Positions 8,272-18,000 of a DNA stretch of 64,000 nucleotides are shown in pieces. Each line of letters begins with the position of its first letter. Within the stretch, counting starts at the first letter, position 1. The notes beneath the pieces are model-generated. The model did no database searches. It saw only the letters and a list, made by a program, of their open reading frames with translations, and was not told the origin of the DNA. Source of the stretch: Phycisphaerales bacterium (lineage in GTDB: Bacteria > Planctomycetota > Phycisphaerae > UBA1845 > Fen-1342); contig JADJWG010000002.1 in assembly GCA_016716475.1 (NCBI GenBank), positions 1,364,001-1,428,000 on the forward strand. The letters are read 5' to 3'. The position numbers and the translations under genes are program-made.

Positions 8272-9915
8272 ATGCTCTCCTATGACGGCATTCAACGGAA
8301 TCTCCAGCTCATGCTGGTGCAGGTGCGCAAGCAGCTTGAGAACATGCGTCGCCTGCTCGACGCGCCCGATGCCAAGCTGGTCGGGGCCATTACGCGGGCC
8401 GATGACTACGTCGATACGCAGAAGAGCATGATCGAGAACGAGTGCTTCGGGCTGCTCAGCCGACACCAGGTGGAGCAGGGGCCGGAAGTTGACTTCCTCC
8501 GCGCCGTCACCACGATTACCGGCAACCTGGAACGGATCGCCGATTTCGCGGCCAACGTGGCCCTGCAAACGCGCTTCCTCGTCGACCCCGCGCACCTGCA
8601 GCGCTACGACTACGGTGGCTCGATCGACCGCCTGCTGGTCGGACTGGATCGCGTCATCGCCGCTCTCTTCGAACGTGACGCCCAGCTCGCCCTGCGCATC
8701 GGCTACATCGAGGACGAACTGGACGCCATCTACCAGCAGCAGTTGCACGCCATTATCGAGGACCTGCGCAACACGTCCGACGTGGAGGACCGCATCACCA
8801 CGCTCTTCATCCTGCATTACCTGGAGCGCATGGGTGATGCGTTGAAGAATATCGGCGAAGCCATCCTGCTGGCCGTGCTGGGCCAACGTCTCAAGATTCA
8901 CCAGTACCAGATTCTTGACGAGACCACCGCCGGCGCAGCCGGGCTACGGCGGCCCTTGTCCGAACTGGAACTGGCCTCTATTTGGGGCACGCGTTCCGGC
9001 ATGCGGATCGGCACCGTGCAGGGGGCCACGACCGCCGCAGAGGGACACCGAGTCGTGTTCAAGGAGGGTGACCGGCAGAAACTCCTGCAGGAGCGCGACA
9101 CGCTGCAGCACTGGGCGGAAATCGAACCCGGGCTGGTGCCCTCCGTCGTTGAGTACCAGGAGTTGGAGCGCGGCGCCGCCCTGCTGCTGCAATACATGGA
9201 CGGCACCACGCTGCAGGATCTTGCACTGAACGCCGACACGGAGCGCATCGGGCCGGCCCTCGCCCGGCTCGAAGAGACCCTGACCCGCATCTGGACGCAG
9301 ACACGCACCGACACCCCCTGCAATGGCCGCTACCTGCGCCAACTCGAAGACCGCATCGGCGACGTTTATCGCCTGCACCCGCGGCTCGACGGCAAGGCGG
9401 TTGAGATCGGTGGTGTCACCGTGCCCCGGTTGAGTACGCTGTTGCCGAAACTGCGTGCGCTGGACGAAGAACTGGCCGCGCCGTTTACCGTGTTCATCCA
9501 CGGCGACTTCAACATCGACAACATCCTCTACAATGCGGCGGCGGATCGCGTGCACTTCATCGACACCCACCGCTCACGGCTGCTGGACTATGTGCAGGAC
9601 GTGTCGGTGTTCTGCCTTTCGAACTTCCGCCTGCCGGTGTTCGCCGCCCGAACTCGGCAGACCCTCGAAGCGGTGATGCAACGCATGCTGCGATTCGCCC
9701 GGGCGTTTGCCCGTGCGCAGAACGATGCCACTTTCGAAGCCCGTCTGGCACTGGGACTGGTGCGCTCCTTCGTAACCTCGACACGTTTCGAGTTGAACAC
9801 CCGATTTGCACGCGGCATGCACCAACGGGCCACGATCCTGCTGACGCGCCTGCAAGCCCACCGGGGAAGGCCGTGGGCGGAATTCGTCGTGCCCGACAGC
9901 GTACTGATCTACTAA
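8272..9915 (+). CDS. PhoU-like domain fused to an aminoglycoside-phosphotransferase-type kinase
   Basis: 547 residues. The first ~215 form two three-helix PhoU-like repeats (NLERIADFAANVA and HYLERMGDALKNIGEAI, the E-R-x-x-D signatures that bind metal clusters in PhoU). A linker leads to a protein-kinase-like domain at about 235-545: VVFKEGDR could supply the ATP Lys, FIHGDFNIDNILY at 408-420 is the catalytic loop (His410, Asp412, Asn417), and FIDTHRS carries the metal Asp at about 431. Enzymes with this loop phosphorylate small molecules such as choline, sugars or antibiotics. The PhoU half suggests phosphate sensing or membrane docking. The gene sits in the middle of the GAK-like cluster, so its substrate is probably shared with the ATP-grasp and HprK-like enzymes. 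Confidence 0.8.
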   Translation: MLSYDGIQRNLQLMLVQVRKQLENMRRLLDAPDAKLVGAITRADDYVDTQKSMIENECFGLLSRHQVEQGPEVDFLRAVTTITGNLERIADFAANVALQTRFLVDPAHLQRYDYGGSIDRLLVGLDRVIAALFERDAQLALRIGYIEDELDAIYQQQLHAIIEDLRNTSDVEDRITTLFILHYLERMGDALKNIGEAILLAVLGQRLKIHQYQILDETTAGAAGLRRPLSELELASIWGTRSGMRIGTVQGATTAAEGHRVVFKEGDRQKLLQERDTLQHWAEIEPGLVPSVVEYQELERGAALLLQYMDGTTLQDLALNADTERIGPALARLEETLTRIWTQTRTDTPCNGRYLRQLEDRIGDVYRLHPRLDGKAVEIGGVTVPRLSTLLPKLRALDEELAAPFTVFIHGDFNIDNILYNAAADRVHFIDTHRSRLLDYVQDVSVFCLSNFRLPVFAARTRQTLEAVMQRMLRFARAFARAQNDATFEARLALGLVRSFVTSTRFELNTRFARGMHQRATILLTRLQAHRGRPWAEFVVPDSVLIY

Positions 9916-9948
9916 CGGATCCCCGCGAAACGCGCGGCAGGAGTGGAC

Positions 9949-10839
9949 ATGGCGGATGCAGCGTTTCGAATCGGCGTGGTCGGCGTGGCCGGCGGCTGGT
10001 CCAGCGAGCGGCTGGCCGATGCCGTCGCCCGGCAGACGGGCACACGCGCGCTGCTTGAGCTCAAGCACGTGGTCGCCGATCTCGACCAGGGGGTGCTGCG
10101 CTGCGGCACGGCGGACCTTACCGCATTCGACGCCCTGATCATCAAGAAACTTGGCCGACGCTATGCTCCGCACCTGCTCGACCGGCTGGAAATTCTGGGC
10201 GCGGTCGAAACACGGGGCGTGCGCATCTTCTCGCACCCGCGGGCGATCATGCGTCTGCTGAATCGGCTCGCATGCACACTGGCCCTGCGAACCGCCGACG
10301 TACCGATGCCCCCGACCGTGATCACCGAGCATGTCGACGAGGCCGCAGCCGCTGTCGCCCGGTTTGGCCGCGCAATCCTCAAACCGCTGTGGAGCACCAA
10401 GGCCCGCGGAATGGCGGTACTCACCGATGGCCCGGACCTCGCCGGGCAAATCGCCGAATTCCGCGCCGCCGGCAACCACCTGATCTATGTGCAGAAGATG
10501 GTGCCGCTACCCGGCAAGGATCTTGGCATCACGTTCCTCGGCGGCGAGTACCTCGCGAGCTACGCACGTGTCGGACACCACGAGTCGTGGAACACCACCA
10601 CCGACAACGGTGGGCGCTACGAACCCGTCGAACCCGCGCCCGAGCTCATCGAGCTCGCACGACGCGCCCAGGCCCCCTTCCAACTCGACTTTACCTGTGT
10701 GGACGTCGCCGAGACGCCCACCGGACCGGTGGTCTTCGAAGTGTCCGCGTTCGGCGGTTTCCGCGGACTGCTCGAAGCACACCAACTCGACGCCGCTGAA
10801 CTCTACACGGCTTACGTCCTCGGGAAGCTGCGCTCATGA
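9949..10839 (+). CDS. ATP-grasp enzyme, GAK system type
   Basis: 296 residues from the ATG at 9949, which has AGGAG five bases upstream; a GTG at 9943 is in frame. The protein has a RimK-like ATP-grasp layout: an N-terminal Rossmann-like part (FRIGVVGVAGGWSSERLAD), a central part with KLGRRYAPHLLDRLE and a conserved NRLACTLALRTADVPMPPTVIT helix, then the ATP-grasp lobes AILKPLWSTKARGM and VVFEVSAFGGFRGL. ATP-grasp enzymes join a carboxylate to an amine or thiol through an acylphosphate, so it may ligate an amino acid or peptide to another molecule. Its stop overlaps the next start as ATGA, so the HprK-like kinase is translationally coupled to it. Confidence 0.82.
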   Translation: MADAAFRIGVVGVAGGWSSERLADAVARQTGTRALLELKHVVADLDQGVLRCGTADLTAFDALIIKKLGRRYAPHLLDRLEILGAVETRGVRIFSHPRAIMRLLNRLACTLALRTADVPMPPTVITEHVDEAAAAVARFGRAILKPLWSTKARGMAVLTDGPDLAGQIAEFRAAGNHLIYVQKMVPLPGKDLGITFLGGEYLASYARVGHHESWNTTTDNGGRYEPVEPAPELIELARRAQAPFQLDFTCVDVAETPTGPVVFEVSAFGGFRGLLEAHQLDAAELYTAYVLGKLRS

Positions 10840-11930
10840 GCACCCCGCCGCTCAGCATCGCGGCGCGCCTGGCCGCCCTGCGCTCCGCGTATCCGCCCGT
10901 CGCGCACTGCCGATTGAACCTTGCCGGCCTGCACGTGGCCGTGGAAAGCAATGCCCGCGACGTGCTTGCCGGCATCGCGGCGTACTACCGGCACTACCGG
11001 GCGGACGACGGTCCGCGTGCCGCGGACGTGCAAATCGCCCTGCTGGAAGCACCGCCGCAGGACGTCGATCTTCCCCTGGTGCCGATCCAGCCGAAAGATC
11101 CGCGCAAGCGACTGAAGGACGAGATCTGTGACCTGGCCGACGGCCGCGTACTCCGCAAGCTCCAGACGGGCATGGTGTTCTATTTCGACGTACAGCAGGG
11201 CGCAGCAATCGGCCCCTGCCGTCAGTTCCCGAACCAGACAGTCAACTTCATCAACAACCGCTTCATTCAGCACCACATCGACCGCGGCTGTGCCGTGGCG
11301 CATGCCGCGGCCGTCGCGCGCGGCCCCTACGGCATCGCGATCGCGGGTGTGCCCGGCCGGGGGAAAAGCACGCTGGCGCTGCGGGCTCTCGATCACGAGC
11401 TCAATTTCGTTTCGAACGACGCCCTGTTGCTGCGGCGTGCCACTTCTGGCGTCGCCCTCCTCGGCGTACCCAAATTCCCGCGCATTAATCCCGGGACGAT
11501 ACTGCACAACCCGCGCCTGGCCGGCCTGCTTGAACACGGCGAGCGTGTCCGGCTCGAGGCCCTGCCCGCCGCCGCCCTGTGGGAAGTCGAGCAGAAATAC
11601 GACGTGGATATCGAAGCGGTGTACGGCCCCGACCGCATGCAGTTGCACGCTGAACTCGCCGCCCTGCTGATCCTGAACTGGCAGCGCGCGGGCGGCCCAC
11701 CCCGATTTGAGCGCGTCGCCCTGGACGCACGACCCGATTTGCTGGCAGCCCTCACGAAGCGGGTTACGCCAAACTACTTCTGCCCACCGGAACACCGCCG
11801 GCCGGATTTCTCGCCAACCGACTACCTGGCACAGTTGGGTGCAACACCCGTTTACGAGGTCACCGGTGGTGCCGATTTTGACGTGGCCGCAGAGTGGTGC
11901 CGTGTCCGCATCGCGGCGGCGCGTGCCTAG
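10836..11930 (+). CDS. HprK-related kinase B, GAK system
   Basis: 364 residues. Residues 1-150 are family-specific; KDPRKRLKDEICDLADGR and QTVNFINNRFIQHH are conspicuous. From about 155 comes a kinase core related to HPr kinase/phosphorylase: Walker A GVPGRGKST at 171-179 after HAAAVARG, then LNFVSNDALLL, which corresponds to the HprK segment with the catalytic Asp, and KFPRINPGTI. HPr kinase phosphorylates a Ser on the carrier HPr, so this protein could phosphorylate a protein or small molecule; the amphi-Trp proteins next door are possible targets (inference). It overlaps the ATP-grasp gene by 4 bp and is followed by a 132-bp gap and the second amphi-Trp gene. Confidence 0.82.
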   Translation: MSTPPLSIAARLAALRSAYPPVAHCRLNLAGLHVAVESNARDVLAGIAAYYRHYRADDGPRAADVQIALLEAPPQDVDLPLVPIQPKDPRKRLKDEICDLADGRVLRKLQTGMVFYFDVQQGAAIGPCRQFPNQTVNFINNRFIQHHIDRGCAVAHAAAVARGPYGIAIAGVPGRGKSTLALRALDHELNFVSNDALLLRRATSGVALLGVPKFPRINPGTILHNPRLAGLLEHGERVRLEALPAAALWEVEQKYDVDIEAVYGPDRMQLHAELAALLILNWQRAGGPPRFERVALDARPDLLAALTKRVTPNYFCPPEHRRPDFSPTDYLAQLGATPVYEVTGGADFDVAAEWCRVRIAAARA

Positions 11931-12062
11931 GTAACATACGCGGCGGCGCGGCACAAATTACCCGCGGCCTGCGGCCGACGAACACCGGCCGGCGTGATAT
12001 GCTAAGAGCCAGGTAAAGTTCAGTTACGCCATGCGCCGGTTTCGGCGGAAGGAGGCAAACCG

Positions 12063-12368
12063 ATGAAGTCGCAGGAAATCGAACTTGAGAGCCCCATGGA
12101 GCTGGCACAGGTCATCCAGTACCTGGAGGATATCGCGACGAGTTTGAAGGCCGGGCGGGTCTGTGTGCAACACGGCGAGGAGCAGATTGAGTTGGCGCCC
12201 ACGCCCGAGGTGACCGTCGCGGTCCGTGCCAAGAAAAAGTCCTCCAAGGAGTCGATTGCGCTGAAGATCGGCTGGCGTATTCCGGAAGTCGAGCCGGCCG
12301 ACGACGAGTCACCCTCTACGGCTGTCCCGACACCGGCCGCACTCTGCATTACGTCCGGCACGAAATAG
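12063..12368 (+). CDS. Second amphi-Trp domain protein
   Basis: 101 residues with a strong GGAAGGAGG ribosome-binding site. It keeps the amphi-Trp pattern: KSQEIELESPMELAQVIQYLEDIATSLKAG, then RVCVQHGEEQIELAP, and SIALKIGWRIPEVE with the Trp near residue 77. A Ser/Thr/Pro-rich tail of about 22 residues follows. Compared with the first copy it is more acidic and has a longer C-terminus. A weak TATGCT -10-like element at 11998-12003 may give it its own promoter. Two copies bracketing the enzymes suggest two versions of the same small partner, perhaps modified differently. Confidence 0.8.
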   Translation: MKSQEIELESPMELAQVIQYLEDIATSLKAGRVCVQHGEEQIELAPTPEVTVAVRAKKKSSKESIALKIGWRIPEVEPADDESPSTAVPTPAALCITSGTK

Positions 12369-12544
12369 ACCACCTGCCGACTGCTGCGCGGCCAGTCCTC
12401 GCCCACGACTCTACGCCCCCTGCGTGCGCCGCCCCTGGTGTGTCCACAGAGCGCGTTTATAGCGCTGCTTTCGGCGGCCCGAATTGCTAAGATGGAGCCA
12501 GGAACAGGATGCGCAGCGGGGGCCGTGTCGGAGGATCCGGGAAG

Positions 12545-15076
12545 ATGCCAGCGCTGTTGATCTCTCACTGCGCCACCGTGCGCACATCGCCTGCCACTTT
12601 GGCTCTCATGGCTGCCCTACTGACGCTGACAGCCGGCTCCAGCGTGTGGGCGTCCGATCCGCCGGAATATCGGGCCATGTGGGTAAGCCGATTCGAGTGG
12701 CCCCACACCAACCCGGCCACCGCGCAGACTCGCATCGATACGATCATGCAGCAGCTCGCGGCCGCGAATTTCAATGCCGTGTTCTTCCAGATACGCGGGC
12801 AGGCGGATGTGCTGTACCCCTCCCCCGATGAAGTCTGGTCGCCCCTGATCGGCGGGACTGATCCGGGCTGGGACCCGCTCGCGTACGCCATTGCCTCGGC
12901 CCACGCGCATGGGCTTGAGTTTCACGCCTATATCAACACACACACCTGCTGGCAAAGCGGCAATGGGACCCCGCCCGCCAATCCCAACCACCTTTATTAC
13001 GCCCACTGCAACGCGGCTGATCCGGAGCACCGCGACTGGCTGCACCACGAAACGGCGACCAACCCGCCACAGTACAGCGAGAGCGACTACGTCTGGATCG
13101 CCCCGGGGGTACCTGCGGCCCAGGCCTACACACGCGCTCAGGTGTTGTACGTGGTCGAGAACTACGCTGTGGACGGGGTACACTACGATCGTATCCGGAC
13201 ACCGTGGTCGAACCGCCCGTCGTACGACCCCATCAGTCTTGCGCGTTTCGGCGACCCACACACGAATCCCGCCGGGCTTGCTTTCAACGCCTGGACCGCC
13301 GACCAAATTACGCGACAGGTACGCGACCTGTACGCGGCGGTGATGGCCGTCAGACCGGAAGTCAAGGTCAGCGCAGCGGTCTTCAGCAATCCCCTGACCG
13401 CCCCAACCGCCCAGTTGCAGGAGTCGCTCTTGTGGGCTCAAACGGGTGGGCTCGATCTGCTCGTTCCGATGATGTACTTCGCCGGGGGCGCGGGATCAAC
13501 TTGGGACACGCGTCTTCAGCAGTGGCTCGCGGGCGCCGGCGGCCGGCAGGTCATCGCCGGGCACATCACCAGCCAGGGGGTCAGCTCCCTCCTTGAACAA
13601 ATCACCCTCACTCGGGTGCGCGGCGCACATGGCAACGCGGTCTTCTCCTGGAGCTCGTTCACCGGCTGGGCGTCATACCCCGCTTCGGTCTACGCCCAGC
13701 CCGCCCCGGTGCCGGCGCAGCCCTGGAAAGACAATCCCACCAGCGGCATCATCGTCGGGTACGTCACCGATGATCTCGGGCAGCCGGTCGTTGATACGCA
13801 GATCACGCGTACCGGATCAAACTACACCGCGCTTTCAAGCGCCGACGGCTTCTACTCGTTCCTGCTCGTCCCGCCGGGCTCGTATACGCTCGCGGCGTTT
13901 CACCCTGGCTATGCCGCGACAGCGGCGTCGGATGTGCTGGTCGCAGCCGGGCAGGTCAGCCACGTGAACATGGACATCGGTCCAGTGCTGCCACCGATCC
14001 TCGCGGAGATCGACCCCACACCCGACGGCGCGGTCGTCAACCAACCCTACAGCCGGCAGCTCGCGCTCGTTCAGGGACTCGCCACAAGTTGGACACTGTT
14101 GGCGGGGCCACCGGGAGCGACGGTCGATGCCCAGGGCTTCGTGAGTGGCTGGACGCCGACCGTGGCAGACGCCGGCCAGACCTTCCACTTCACCGTGCAG
14201 GTGACCAATCCGGTCGGCGAGGACACACTCACGTGGCCGGTCCTCGTTACCAGCCGGCCACCCTGCGACCGTTTCGGGCTTACCGGCTTCGACGAGTTCG
14301 CCACCGGCACGCGCGTGCTCTTCAACCTGCCACGCTTCAGCGGATCGACGAGCAACCACTTGCTCGAATCACCTAACGTGGCCGTCATTACGGGCGACGG
14401 GGGCAGCTTCAGCGCGCCCCACGCCTGCGAGGTCCGTTGGCAATTTGTGGACGCCGCGCCCCAACGCTGGCTGCGGCTCACGACCTTCAACGCGCCCGAA
14501 CTTCCCAACCCCACGGTCATGCTCGACCGGCCGATCCGTATCCGCATGCGGCTCGACAGCGGCCGACTGCGGGTGGCGGTCGGCATTCGTGAGACGAACA
14601 CCAACGCGGAACTGGGCGCGAACGGTGGGACCAGCGGCTCGATCGAGTGGGTCGGAGCGGCCGGTGCGGTGAATGGTGCGCCGCAAGGCATGCTGATCGA
14701 GGGACAGCCGGGCGTCTGGCAGACGCTGATCTTCAATCCATCGACCGACCCGATATACGGCATGACGGGCGATGGCACACTGTTCTCTGCAACGAACCGC
14801 GGGGTGCTCGAGCACATCGCGTTCTCCAGCGTGGACAGCGCCGGACCCTTCACCGTCTACCTCGATGACATCGACTTTCTGTGTGATCTGCCGGCGTATG
14901 GTGATTTTGACGGCGACGGGACCGTGGGGGCCGCCGATTTCGCCTGGTTTACACTTTGTCTCGGCGGCCCGCATGTCACCGTGTCGGATCCGTGCGCTGC
15001 AGCCGATGCCGATGCCGACACGGATGTCGATCTCGCGGACTTCGCGACTTTCCAGTGCGTCTTCACGGGCTCATAA
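12545..15076 (+). CDS. Secreted GHL10-type glycosyl hydrolase-like protein with dockerin-like tail
   Basis: 843 residues from the ATG at 12545, which has GGAGG upstream; an ATG at 12509 is in frame but lacks such a site. A signal peptide ends near GSSVWASD. Residues 30-380 match the GHL10 / DUF187 TIM-barrel family: EYRAMWVSRFEW, NFNAVFFQIRGQADVLY, AHAHGLEFHAYINTH, VDGVHYDRIRTPW. A carboxypeptidase-regulatory-like domain follows at about 400-475 (GYVTDDLGQPVVDTQITR), then an Ig-like domain at about 480-575, a beta-sandwich module at about 580-785 and a dockerin-like pair (DFDGDGTVGAADFAWF, DADTDVDLADFATFQC). GHL10 proteins are thought to act on cell-surface or extracellular glycans; activity here is unproven. 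Its 3' end overlaps the convergent kinase gene by 14 bp. Confidence 0.87.
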   Translation: MPALLISHCATVRTSPATLALMAALLTLTAGSSVWASDPPEYRAMWVSRFEWPHTNPATAQTRIDTIMQQLAAANFNAVFFQIRGQADVLYPSPDEVWSPLIGGTDPGWDPLAYAIASAHAHGLEFHAYINTHTCWQSGNGTPPANPNHLYYAHCNAADPEHRDWLHHETATNPPQYSESDYVWIAPGVPAAQAYTRAQVLYVVENYAVDGVHYDRIRTPWSNRPSYDPISLARFGDPHTNPAGLAFNAWTADQITRQVRDLYAAVMAVRPEVKVSAAVFSNPLTAPTAQLQESLLWAQTGGLDLLVPMMYFAGGAGSTWDTRLQQWLAGAGGRQVIAGHITSQGVSSLLEQITLTRVRGAHGNAVFSWSSFTGWASYPASVYAQPAPVPAQPWKDNPTSGIIVGYVTDDLGQPVVDTQITRTGSNYTALSSADGFYSFLLVPPGSYTLAAFHPGYAATAASDVLVAAGQVSHVNMDIGPVLPPILAEIDPTPDGAVVNQPYSRQLALVQGLATSWTLLAGPPGATVDAQGFVSGWTPTVADAGQTFHFTVQVTNPVGEDTLTWPVLVTSRPPCDRFGLTGFDEFATGTRVLFNLPRFSGSTSNHLLESPNVAVITGDGGSFSAPHACEVRWQFVDAAPQRWLRLTTFNAPELPNPTVMLDRPIRIRMRLDSGRLRVAVGIRETNTNAELGANGGTSGSIEWVGAAGAVNGAPQGMLIEGQPGVWQTLIFNPSTDPIYGMTGDGTLFSATNRGVLEHIAFSSVDSAGPFTVYLDDIDFLCDLPAYGDFDGDGTVGAADFAWFTLCLGGPHVTVSDPCAAADADADTDVDLADFATFQCVFTGS

Positions 15077-18000
15077 GTACCGCGCCGGTGTAGCGGCGCA
15101 ACAACTTGAGCAGGGCCGCGCGCTGGATGGGTTTGGTCGCATAATCATCACAGCCGGCTGCCAGGCATTTCTCGCGATCTCCTGCCATGGCGTGAGCCGT
15201 GAGCGCGATGATCGTGCCGGAGTAGCCCCGGCTTCGGAGTTGGGTGGTGGCGGTGTAGCCATCCAACACCGGCATCTGCATGTCCATCAGGATCACGTCG
15301 AAGGGCCGGCCGTCCTGTCGGGCGCAAAGTGCCGCCTCGACCGCAAGCTCCCCATTCTCAACCACTGTCACTTCGGCGCCGGCCTTGTGAAGCAGGTAGC
15401 GGATGAGACGCTGATTGTCAGGGCCGTCCTCGGCGAGCAGCACCCGAGCGACGAGCGGCCCGTCCGCCGTTATGGTTTCCGAGGGGGCAGAGAAGCTCGT
15501 CTGGAGCGCTTCCGATGGCGCCGTGAGCAGCGGCACACCCTCGAGTAAACCGGTTGCGACGCGCACCCGGAAATGACTGCCGCGACCCACCGAGGTCGAA
15601 AGCAGCAGCACATCACCCCCGAGGGCCTGGGCCAGTCGCCGACTGATCGTCAGACCCAGTCCTGTACCGCCGAATCGCCGTGTCATCGAGGCGTCGGCCT
15701 GCGAGAACGGCTGGAAGATGTGCGCGACCGCCTCGGCTGTCATACCCAGCCCAGTGTCGATGATATCGAATTCGAGCGCCGTACCCGCGGAATGTTGGTC
15801 AGTGAGGCGGATGACCATGCGCACCGTGCCCTGCTCCGTGAACTTCACCGCATTGCCGAGCACGTTGATCAGCACTTGACGCAGACGGATCGGATCACTT
15901 TGGATGGAAGCGGGGATCGGACCGTCAAAGGCGATGTCCAGTTCCACACCTTTCGCGACGCTGCGCGCCCGCATCATTGAAGCGACTTCGGCGATGATCT
16001 GAAGCGGGGCGCAGGCAATCTGCTCAACCTTGAGCCGTCCGGCCTCGATCTTGGAGAGGTCGAGGATGTCGTTGAGCAGACCGAGCAGATGGCCCCCGTT
16101 CCGTAAGATCGTCTCGAGGTTGGCGCGGAGATCCCGCTGCTCGTGGGGGCAACTTTCGATCGCGGCCTCCGCGAATCCGAGGATCGCGGTCATGGGTGTG
16201 CGGATTTCGTGGCTCATGTTTGCCAGGAATTCGCTCTTGGCCCGGCTGGCCTGTTCGGCCGCGGTGGCCATCGCACCTGCATGGGCAGTCGCCTCCGCCA
16301 GGTCACGGTTCGCCGCGAGCAGCTTGTCCTCCGCGCATTTGCGCGCGGTGATGTTGCGTGCCACGCAAATGACGTCCTGGACGATGCCGTGCACGTCCCG
16401 CAGGCCCGACGCCCGCAGTTCGAACCACGTCCGCCCGGCTGGCAAGTCGAGATAGTACTCCGCCTCGCTCACTTCACCGGACCGCAGCACCGCCGTCAAC
16501 GCGGCCTTGATCCGCTCTCGGGCCGGTTCAGGGAGCGCCACCTGATCGACAGTGCGCCCCACAAAACTCGCGGGTTCCATACAGAGGAGATCCGACGGCG
16601 GCTGGAAGTACTCTTTGAAGGCGAGCTCACGATCGAGGACGAACACGAGATCCTGCATGTTGGTGACAAGTGAGCGTATCCAGTGCTCCTTCTCGGCCAC
16701 CGCCTCCTGCGAGGCCTTGCGGGCCGTCACATCCATGGCCACTCCGGCGGCCACAACTCGGCCGTCCGGCAGACGCTCCGGCTGGGAACGGCAATGAATC
16801 CAGCGCACACAGCCATCCTTGCGAAGCAGGCGAAATTCGCCGTCGAACTGGCTGAGCGTACGGATCGCATCCGCGGAAAGTGCCAGGTAGCGTTCACGAT
16901 CTTCCGGAATGAGCCGCGTACTGATGAGCACACGCCCATCCAGGATGTCATCGAGCGAGCACTCCAGCAGGCGCGCCAGCCCCTCGCTCGCGTGCACAAA
17001 ACGTACCTGTCCGGCGCACTCCCATTCGAGCTGGTAAACCGCACCGTCGGGCAGGTTGTCGCCGATGGCGCGCAGTCGTACCTCGCTCGCTCGCAGCGCT
17101 GCTTCGGCCTGCTTACGTTCCGTGATTTCCCGACATACGGCGTGCAAGAGGGCTCCCTCGCGGTCTGCAATCGCTGTCAGCAACACCTCGACGAAGAAGT
17201 CCTCACCGTCGGCGCGGCGGTGCACCCACTCGAAGCGCTGACAACCACCACGCAGGGCCGCCGCGATGATTTCCTCCGATTTTTCACGGGAGCAACGCCC
17301 GTCCGGCTGTTGCGGCGGCGAGAGTTCCGCCGGATGACAGTGCAGCAATTGCTCTGCCGATTTCAAGTGCAGCATGCGTACGGCCGCATCGTTGCACTGC
17401 ACAAAGCGCTCGTTGCGCAGCAGCAAATGCGCATCCGCGGAGCCCTCGATCAGTGTCCGGAAACGCGCTTCGCTATCCCACAACTCGGTGGTGCGCACCC
17501 GCACTTCGGTCTCGAGATCCGTGCGCCGACGGATCAGGAACACTGCGAAAGCCGCAAAAACACCGGTTAACAACAAACCGACACCGGCTGTCAAAGAGGC
17601 GGCCCGCGCCGGTTGCGCGGCGAGAAAGGCCGGACCTGGCGTGACAACTACCGCGTAGGTCTTTCCAAAAGCGAATAGCGGTTGCCCCACCGTAAACCGC
17701 GCACGGGCCCTGGGTAAGGCCGCTTCATCAGTCCACGCACTCTCATGGGACGGCTGTCCGCGGGTAGTTCCAAGCAGGCGCTGGGAACCGTCCGGCCAGA
17801 GTTGATACAGGTCGATGATCACCGGTGAGTCTTCCGGCGCATTGGCAGATGGCAGAGCTTGCAAGAGCGCGCCCAGGCGCAGTGCCACCACCGCAAAACC
17901 CGTGATGTCGCCAGCCCGATCCCCTTGATGGAATACGGGCTGGAAGATCAGGGAGCCAAACCCGTCATCGGGTTCGTGTACAAATTTCACCGGGTCCGTT

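Noticed and set aside
6658..8901. 747-codon open frame on the minus strand
   Set aside because: It runs antisense to the PHP, amphi-Trp and kinase genes, whose protein motifs are intact; the minus frame has no recognisable domain and reflects GC-rich codon bias.
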